Shown here one piece after another: positions 57,630-64,000 of a stretch of DNA of 64,000 bases. Origin of the DNA: Asaia astilbis JCM 15831 (lineage in GTDB: Bacteria > Pseudomonadota > Alphaproteobacteria > Acetobacterales > Acetobacteraceae); NCBI RefSeq assembly GCF_000613845.1, contig NZ_BAJT01000013.1:1-64000 (forward strand), written 5' to 3'. Numbering within the stretch: position 1 is the stretch's first letter; each line of letters begins with the position of its first letter. The notes beneath the pieces were generated by a model that was given only the letters and a program-made list of their open reading frames with translations, was not told the DNA's origin and searched no databases. Both the position numbers and the translations under genes were made by a program.

Positions 57630-60600
57630 ATGAAACACGACTTCTTCCTCCGCCCCGTCGTCAACTCCCCTTATGGATATCCGACGCGACACTGGGCACT
57701 GGACGAACATGGGCAGCCAACAGGAGCCCTTCTAGAATCACGGCGAGCGGCGGAGTTCATCACTCCGGTCCCCAAACCCAAGAAAACCAAGGCGACAGCA
57801 GCTCAGCCCAGTCTGATCTATACCGACACTGAGGGGCTTTCCACCGAAGAGCAGGAATACAATCATAGTCGCCTCATCAACGAAGTCCGTTCTGCCGTAG
57901 ATGCATGGCGGCAGCTTCCCAACCCGGACCAGTGGGGCGTGACGCCTGAAACCGCACGGCTGCTTCGTCATTGGCGCCACCATAATTTCAGCGGAATCAA
58001 GCCCTTTTTCTGCCAGATCGAGGCAGTTGAAACGGCAATCTGGTTGACTGAGGTCGCGCCTAAGTTGGGCAATCGGGGCGTGCGTTTCATCACGCACCTC
58101 AAACAGGCCAACGAGGGCGCCAATCCCGGACTGTTCCGCCTCGCGCTCAAGCTTGCCACCGGTGCTGGCAAGACGACCGTCATGGCTCTAATGATCGCGT
58201 GGCAAACCGTGAACGCCGTCCGGCATCCAGGGAGCAAACTATTTTCATCAGGCTTCCTGATCGTAGCCCCCGGCATCACAATCAAGGACCGGCTGCGTGT
58301 ACTGCTCCCCAACGATCCGGATAGTTATTCCCGGTCACGCGAAATCGTTCCGCTCGACATGATGCCGGACGTGATGAAGGCCCGGATCGTCATTACCAAC
58401 TATCACGCCTTCAAGCTGCGCGAACGGCTGGATATTGCGAAAGGTACAAGGACGGTTCTGGAAGGCTGGCGGGAAGAGACCGTCCAGACGCTCGAAACGG
58501 AAGGCCAGATGCTCCAGCGCGTCATGCCCGAACTGATGGGTCTCAAACGTGTCGTCGTGCTCAATGATGAAGCACATCACTGCTATCGCGAGAAGCCGAC
58601 AACGGATGAGGAAGGGGCACTCAAAGGCGACGACAAGGCAGAAGCCGATGAGAACAACAAGGCTGCCCGGCTCTGGCTCTCTGGCCTTGAAATCGTGCAG
58701 CGTAAGCTTGGCATCGCAACAATCTTCGATCTCTCGGCAACGCCATTCTTCCTCCGAGGCTCAGGGTATGCAGAAGGCACGCTCTTCCCCTGGACGATGA
58801 GCGATTTCGCGCTGATGGACGCGATCGAATGTGGAATCGTCAAACTGCCCCGCGTCCCGATTTCCGACAATGTGCCCGGCAGCCAAATGCCGCTGCTGCG
58901 CAATCTGTGGGATAATATCGGCAAGGATATGCCCAAGAAGGGGCGCGGTAGTAGCGCCGTGGCGGATCCGGAAAAACTACCGCATCTGCTCTATGACGCG
59001 CTCGACGCGCTTTATGGACATTACCGCCAGGTTTTTGAAATCTGGGAGCAGCAGGGCATTGACGTGCCGCCGGTCTTCATCGTCGTCTGCAACAACACGA
59101 CGACCTCGGAACTTGTCTATAAATACATATCTGGATGGAGTGAGGTTGACGAAGACGGTAACGAAACAATCGTAAACACAGGGCATTTCCCGCTTTTTGC
59201 CAATTACGACGAAAACCATCAGCGGCATTCCCGCCCGCGCACCATCCTGATCGATAGCGCCCAGCTTGAATCCGGGGATGCTCTCGATCCCAGCTTCCGC
59301 GCCGTTGCATCCGACGAGATCGAACGATTTCGCCGCGACATTGCCGAACGTGAGGGTAACCCGCAAGCCACAGCCAAGATTGATGACGCGACCTTGTTGC
59401 GCGAAGTCATGAACACCGTTGGCAAGTCCGGCAAACTGGGCGCGCAAATCCGCTGTGTCGTCTCCGTCTCCATGCTTACCGAAGGGTGGGATGCGAATAC
59501 CGTCACGCATATTCTTGGCGTCCGTGCTTTCGGTACACAGCTCCTGTGCGAACAGGTCGTGGGTCGCGCTCTGCGCCGCCAGTCCTATGAATTGAACGCA
59601 GAGGGCTTGTTAAACCCCGAATACGCCGACATCCTCGGCATCCCGTTTGACTTTACAGCAAAGCCAGTCGTTTCCGTCCCGGCCACCCCAAAACCGACCA
59701 CGCATGTTCATGCTGTGCGTCCTGACCGAGATGCTCTGGAAATCATTTTTCCTCGTGTAGCGGCCTATCGTACAGAATTACCCAGCCAAACAGCTAAAGC
59801 GGAATTCACCCCGGATTCTACATTGGAACTGACGCCGGATCTTGTCGGTCCGACAAACACCGAGAATGCGGGTATTATTGGCGAGAGTAATAATCTTACG
59901 CTTGCTGACATGAAAGATGCCCGTTCTTCCACTATTATCTTCAAGCTTGCGACCTATCTCATTACTCGAACCTATAGAGATGCGGGGGAAGACCCGCCTT
60001 TGCACCTCTTCGGCCCAATTCGTCGGATCGTTCGGGAATGGATAGACAGTCATCTCGTCTGCAAAGGCGGAACCTATCCTGCGCTCCTGCTTCGCCCTGA
60101 TATTGCGGAGCGGGCAGCGGAGAAAATCAAGAATGCCATCACGCGCGCCAATATTGGAGAAAAGCCGGTCATCGTCGTGCCCGATCCTTTCGCGCCGATC
60201 GGTTCATCGGCCGATGTAAGTTTCGTTACAACAAAGACGACATGGAAAACCGATCCAGAGAAAAGTCATATCAACGTGGTCGTTTGCGACAGCGACTGGG
60301 AAGCCGAGTTCTGCCGTGTGGTGGAGAAGAACCCGCACGTTATGGCCTATGTAAAGAATCAGGGACTTGGTTTCGAAGTGCCTTACAATGATGGCCATGT
60401 TTCCCGCCATTACCGGCCGGACTTCATCGTCCGCATTGATGACGGAGAGGTCGAGCCAGTCAGCCTCGTCGTCGAAATCAAGGGGTATCGAAAGGAAGAC
60501 GCGAAGGCCAAGGCCGAGACCATGCGTACGCTGTGGATTCCTGGTGTGAACCACCTTGAAACCTGTGGACGCTGGGCCTTTGAGGAATTCAAAGACGTTT

Positions 60601-60683
60601 TCGAGATCGAAGACAAATTCAATGCACTGGTGGATCGCCTGCGCGCCGCCCCCAAAACAACAAAGACGACAGAAGCGGCGTAA
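57630..60683 (+). CDS. res: Type III restriction-modification system endonuclease/helicase subunit (Res)
   Basis: About 1017 residues. Superfamily 2 helicase motifs are clear: Walker A in LATGAGKTTVMALM (about 175-188), DEAH in VVVLNDEAHHCYREK (about 313-316), SAT in FDLSATPFF, and motif VI in EQVVGRALRRQSY. A C-terminal PD-(D/E)xK nuclease is seen at about 929-955: HYRPDFIVRI then LVVEIKGYR. Together with Mod it cuts unmethylated DNA after ATP-driven translocation. The ATG at 57630 fits the family start MKHDFFLRP; a GTG at 57588 is also in frame, and neither has a strong ribosome site. The mod gene starts 12 bases after its stop. Confidence 0.87.
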   Translation: MKHDFFLRPVVNSPYGYPTRHWALDEHGQPTGALLESRRAAEFITPVPKPKKTKATAAQPSLIYTDTEGLSTEEQEYNHSRLINEVRSAVDAWRQLPNPDQWGVTPETARLLRHWRHHNFSGIKPFFCQIEAVETAIWLTEVAPKLGNRGVRFITHLKQANEGANPGLFRLALKLATGAGKTTVMALMIAWQTVNAVRHPGSKLFSSGFLIVAPGITIKDRLRVLLPNDPDSYSRSREIVPLDMMPDVMKARIVITNYHAFKLRERLDIAKGTRTVLEGWREETVQTLETEGQMLQRVMPELMGLKRVVVLNDEAHHCYREKPTTDEEGALKGDDKAEADENNKAARLWLSGLEIVQRKLGIATIFDLSATPFFLRGSGYAEGTLFPWTMSDFALMDAIECGIVKLPRVPISDNVPGSQMPLLRNLWDNIGKDMPKKGRGSSAVADPEKLPHLLYDALDALYGHYRQVFEIWEQQGIDVPPVFIVVCNNTTTSELVYKYISGWSEVDEDGNETIVNTGHFPLFANYDENHQRHSRPRTILIDSAQLESGDALDPSFRAVASDEIERFRRDIAEREGNPQATAKIDDATLLREVMNTVGKSGKLGAQIRCVVSVSMLTEGWDANTVTHILGVRAFGTQLLCEQVVGRALRRQSYELNAEGLLNPEYADILGIPFDFTAKPVVSVPATPKPTTHVHAVRPDRDALEIIFPRVAAYRTELPSQTAKAEFTPDSTLELTPDLVGPTNTENAGIIGESNNLTLADMKDARSSTIIFKLATYLITRTYRDAGEDPPLHLFGPIRRIVREWIDSHLVCKGGTYPALLLRPDIAERAAEKIKNAITRANIGEKPVIVVPDPFAPIGSSADVSFVTTKTTWKTDPEKSHINVVVCDSDWEAEFCRVVEKNPHVMAYVKNQGLGFEVPYNDGHVSRHYRPDFIVRIDDGEVEPVSLVVEIKGYRKEDAKAKAETMRTLWIPGVNHLETCGRWAFEEFKDVFEIEDKFNALVDRLRAAPKTTKTTEAA

Positions 60684-60695
60684 GAGAGCAAGACG

Positions 60696-63600
60696 ATGAC
60701 CGACACACGGAAAAACGAATTTCTTGAAGCCCTTCGTGCTGAAGGTGGATCAGCCGGTAATGGCACCCTGCGCGAAAGACTGGGCTGGGACGAGAGTAAC
60801 TATAGAGACGTCAGAGACGCACTGCTTGCTAACGGAACAATTGCGAGCGGACGTGGACGGGGTGGCTCTGTGCGTCTTGCCGGAGCCTCTGTCGTCGAAG
60901 CACCGAAAGCCGCGTCCCAAAATACGGCTGCGATGCCTCAAGCAAAGGCAAAGCCCGCGACAAAAGGGGCAAAAACAAAAACGCCTGCCATAAGCAGCTA
61001 TCTTCACAATGAAGCTACACGGCGGAACATCCCGACCGCCGAGTTTGAATCCATTATGGAAGCGGAGGACCGCAAGCCTAAGACGCTGCTCTATCCTCGC
61101 AACCCTGACCTCGACCCGCAACTTGTCTGGCGCGGGAAAGATGAACAGGATCGTGCGGCCCTCAGTGTGTCTGCGCCGCCCCTGTATATTCAGGAGAAAG
61201 TCCATCCGCAGGCGCTGATCGAAGACCTCAAACGCCAGAGCCGTGCACGGGTCGAGGACGACGCACCCGATCTGTTCGGCGATTTTAACGGCCTGCCGGA
61301 CAGTCAGGCAAAAACAGAATTCTACCGTCACGATCAACACTGGTCTAACCGTATAATTCTTGGTGACAGCCTACAGGTGATGGCCAGTCTCGCCGAGCGC
61401 GAAGGTCTGCGCGGTAAGGTGCAGTGCATCTATTTTGATCCGCCTTATGGCATTAAATTCAACTCGAACTTTCAATGGAGCACGACGTCGCGTGATGTGA
61501 AGGACGGCAAGCCGGATCAGGTGACGCGAGAGCCGGAGCAGGTCAAGGCGTTTCGCGATACCTGGCGAGATGGGATTCATTCTTATCTCGCCTATCTGCG
61601 TGATCGTCTGACTGTTGCGCGAGACTTACTCGCCGAGAGTGGAAGTATTTTCGTTCAGATCGGCGATGAGAATGTGCATCGCGTGCGGGCAGTGATGGAC
61701 GAGGTATTTGGGGAGGAGAATTTCGTTGCTGAAATAGTTTTGGAAAAGACATCTAGTGCCAGCATGAAGTACTTGGATAATGTATCCGATTATATTTTAT
61801 GGTATGCAAAAAAAATTGATAATTTAAAATATAGACCACAATACGATAAGAAAATATTTTCTGATTTTTCGTTTGAATATAAATTTATTCAAGACATTTC
61901 CGGATACCGACATAATTCACAACGAGTTGGAAGTATGGATGGTCGAATTTATGCTGTAAAACCATTAACCTCACAGACTAATGCCTCAACAACTCTTTAT
62001 GATTATGATTTTCAAGGACAAAAATTCAAATCAGGAGTGCGTCAGTGGCTACCCCCCGACCCAGTATGGATCGCCTTGTTCGCGCCAATAGAGTCGAAAA
62101 AAGAGCCTCCTCAATAGGGTTTGTTAGATTTTTCGATGATTACCCGGTTGTTCCACGTAGTAATATCTGGACAGACACAGGGACAGGTAGTTTCACAGAT
62201 GCTAAAGTATACGTTGTCCAAACGTCTACAAAAGTGATTCAACGCTGTATTCTGATGGCCTCAGATCCTGGCGATCTCGTCATGGATCCGACCTGCGGTT
62301 CAGGCTCTACGGCGTATGTCGCCGAACAATGGGGTCGACGCTGGATCACTATCGATACCTCTCGCGTAGCACTTGCTCTGGCCCGCTCGCGTCTGATGGG
62401 TGCGCGCTATCCTTATTATCTTCTTGCCGACAGTTCGGAAGGACAGCGTAAGGAGGCGGAAATCATGCGGTCCGTTCCGAAGTCATATCTGACGCACGGC
62501 AACATCAAGCACGGCTTTGTTTATGAGCGCGTGCCGCATATCACGCTGAAATCCATAGCAAATAATGCCGAAATCGACGTTATCTGGGAGGATTTCCGGA
62601 CGCGACTGGAGCCTCTGCGGGCGGAACTTAACAAAACACTTGGCCAGCATTGGGAAGAGTGGGAGATTCCGCGCAAGGCGGACACGGACTGGCCCGAAGC
62701 TGCGCGGAAAACGCACGAAGCATGGTGGGGGCTGCGCATTGCCCGTCAGAAAGAAATCGACGCCTCCATCGCAGCCAAGGCAGATACCGAGTATCTTCAC
62801 GACAAACCTTATGAAGACCGTTCGAAGGTGCGTGTGAGCGGACCGTTTACAGTTGAGTCTCTCTCGCCTCACCGGATGCTGGCAGTTGGCACGGACGATC
62901 AATTTTTCGATCCCGGCAAGCCAACGGCGCCCTCGCGCGATCCATCCGTACGTGATTTCGTCACCATGATCCTTACGACCTTGCGTGAAGCTGGCGTGCA
63001 GCAGGGCGACAAGCGTGAGCGGATTACCTTCACGTCGCTCAATGTCTGGCCGGGCAAGATGCTGTGTGCTGAAGGCCGCTTCATGGAGGGCGAGACTGAG
63101 CGACGGGCGGGTATTTTGATTGGTCCGGAATTTGGAACGTTAACAAAGCCTGACTTGACCGCAGCGGCCCGTGAGGCCGGAGATGCCGGGTTTGATGTGC
63201 TGATCTCCTGTGCTTTTGCTTACGAAGCCAATGCGTCCGAGTTCAATAGCCTTGGGCGGTTGAAGGTCTTGCGCGCGCGGATGAACCCGGACCTGCATAT
63301 GCAGACGGACCTGAAATCAAGCGGCAACCTGTTCGTCGTATTTGGTGAGCCGGATATTGGCATTGAACGAACGGAAGATGAAGAAGTGCGTGTCCGCATT
63401 CATGGTGTGGACGTGTTCAAGCCTTCGACGGGTGAGGTTGTGTCGGGTGGGCCCGAGGATATCGCCCTTTGGATGATCGATACGGATTATAACGAGGAAA
63501 GCTTTTTCGTACGTCATGCTTACTTCCTCGGCGCAAACGATCCTTACAAGGCGCTGAAGACGACACTGAAAGCGGAAATCGACGAAGAAGCCTGGACAAG

Positions 63601-63712
63601 CCTGAACAGTGAGGTCTCGCGTCCGTTCCCGAAGCCCGAGACCGGACGGATTGCCGTTAAGGTCATCAACCAGTTTGGCGATGAGGTGATGAAGGTGTTT
63701 GATATCTCATGA
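60696..63712 (+). CDS. mod: Type III system DNA methyltransferase (Mod), one frameshift as read
   Basis: After one base is added near 62066 (DPV/MDRLVRANR) the product is 1005 residues. A short winged-helix-like N-terminus is followed by the catalytic motif IYFDPPYGI (about 245-253) and, much later, the SAM-binding motif DPTCGSGSTAYVAEQWGRRW (about 530-550). The order IV then I marks a beta-class N6-adenine or N4-cytosine enzyme. The part between them, nucleotides about 61730-62250, is far more AT-rich than the rest and should hold the target-recognition domain. Mod modifies the host and guides Res. The stop overlaps the next gene by four bases (ATGA). Confidence 0.87.
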
Positions 63713-64000
63713 CCGAGTTTCGCATTGCCGACACTTTTACCGCGAGCCTCGCTCGGCTCTCGGGGCAGGAGCAGAAGGCGGCGAAGATCACGGCGCTGGA
63801 TCTACAACTGAACCCTACCGGCAAGGGACTGAGCTTCCACCGCATCGACCACGCGAAAGATCCGCATTTCTGGTCCGTACGCGTCAACAGGGATATACGC
63901 CTGATCGTTCATCGTATGGCAGGCAGTTTGATGCTCGTCTGGGTGGACCATCACGATGACGCCTATCGCTGGGCCGAGAGACGGCGGATTGAGGTTCATC
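63709..64000 (+). CDS. RelE/ParE-like domain protein, probably the N-terminus of a UvrD-type helicase (cut by window end)
   Basis: 97 residues in view, overlapping the mod stop by four bases. FRIADTFTASLARLSGQEQKAA, read in two parts, then KGLSFHRIDHAKDPHFWSVRVNRDIRLIVHRM and LMLVWVDHHDDAYRWAERR follow the RelE/ParE toxin fold pattern. From memory, proteins with this start in type III or BREX-like loci continue into a superfamily 1 helicase, but that part lies outside the window. It is the third gene of the res-mod operon. A free toxin would end within the next few residues; a fusion would run on. Confidence 0.6.
   Translation, partial: MTEFRIADTFTASLARLSGQEQKAAKITALDLQLNPTGKGLSFHRIDHAKDPHFWSVRVNRDIRLIVHRMAGSLMLVWVDHHDDAYRWAERRRIEVH

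Noticed and set aside
54828-64000. Right-hand attachment repeat of the tRNA-Leu 3' end
   Set aside because: No second copy of the tRNA end was seen within the window; the island probably extends past it.
1-64000. CRISPR arrays, rRNA genes or a replication origin
   Set aside because: No regularly spaced direct repeats, rRNA sequence or DnaA-box cluster was recognised.

Overview
The window is a GC-rich chromosomal segment from a Gram-negative alphaproteobacterium, most likely an acetic acid bacterium (Acetobacteraceae). This rests on the mix of families seen: three TonB-dependent receptors, a Hint-domain protein, a YdeP-type molybdoenzyme cluster, a sugar-acid dehydrogenase with its MFS porter, a NodT-type efflux channel, CbiD and a DhnA-type aldolase. 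The genus cannot be told. Sequence quality matters for every reading here. About twenty-two gene interruptions occur in fifteen loci, and every one is repaired by adding back a single base; none needs a base removed. They look like single-base deletion errors of the sequencing, so most split genes are treated as intact genes with a frameshift as read.

Layout. 0.1-6.6 kb: alkanesulfonate monooxygenase, FAD/NAD(P) protein, MFS transporter and TonB receptor (probably organosulfur use). 7.2-10.2 kb: exported phosphoesterase and di-heme cytochrome c peroxidase. 10.2-11.7 kb: IS5-type remnant plus an AT-rich CPBP-like membrane protein. 11.7-16.6 kb: SPFH protein, cbiD, and a TonB receptor behind a palindromic operator. 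16.6-24.6 kb, minus strand: glutaminase, acetolactate decarboxylase, SSS symporter, murQ, anmK (MurNAc recycling), a small lipoprotein, then an MFS porter with an L-idonate dehydrogenase.

24.7-31.8 kb is a manganese region: mntR, mntH and a TonB receptor, with MntR-type boxes before mntH and before the receptor. mntR and mntH are separated by an acquired block holding an IS5 remnant, a Hint-domain gene, a second partial copy of mntR and an IS6-like remnant. 31.9-36.1 kb is a molybdoenzyme block (YdeP-type oxidoreductase, fdhD, nitrate-reductase-associated protein, mobA). 36-50.9 kb is mixed envelope and metabolic genes: amidohydrolase, class I aldolase, polysaccharide-type ABC exporter, lytic transglycosylase, peroxiredoxin, a POTRA protein, peptide symporter, DnaJ-type chaperone, a DUF1656/HlyD/outer-membrane-factor set without its FUSC permease, and DUF1469/DUF883 stress proteins.

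50.9-53.5 kb holds the strangest ordinary-looking locus: a polyamine-type ABC cassette whose ATPase has lost its catalytic motifs in an open frame, next to a binding protein and a half-length permease. 54.7 kb to the end is a genomic island beginning at tRNA-Leu(UAA): tyrosine integrase, a second integrase remnant, a decayed PIN toxin, and a type III restriction-modification operon (Res, Mod). Its third gene starts with a RelE/ParE-like domain, probably fused to a helicase, and runs off the window. The Mod gene has an AT-rich insert where the target-recognition domain should lie.
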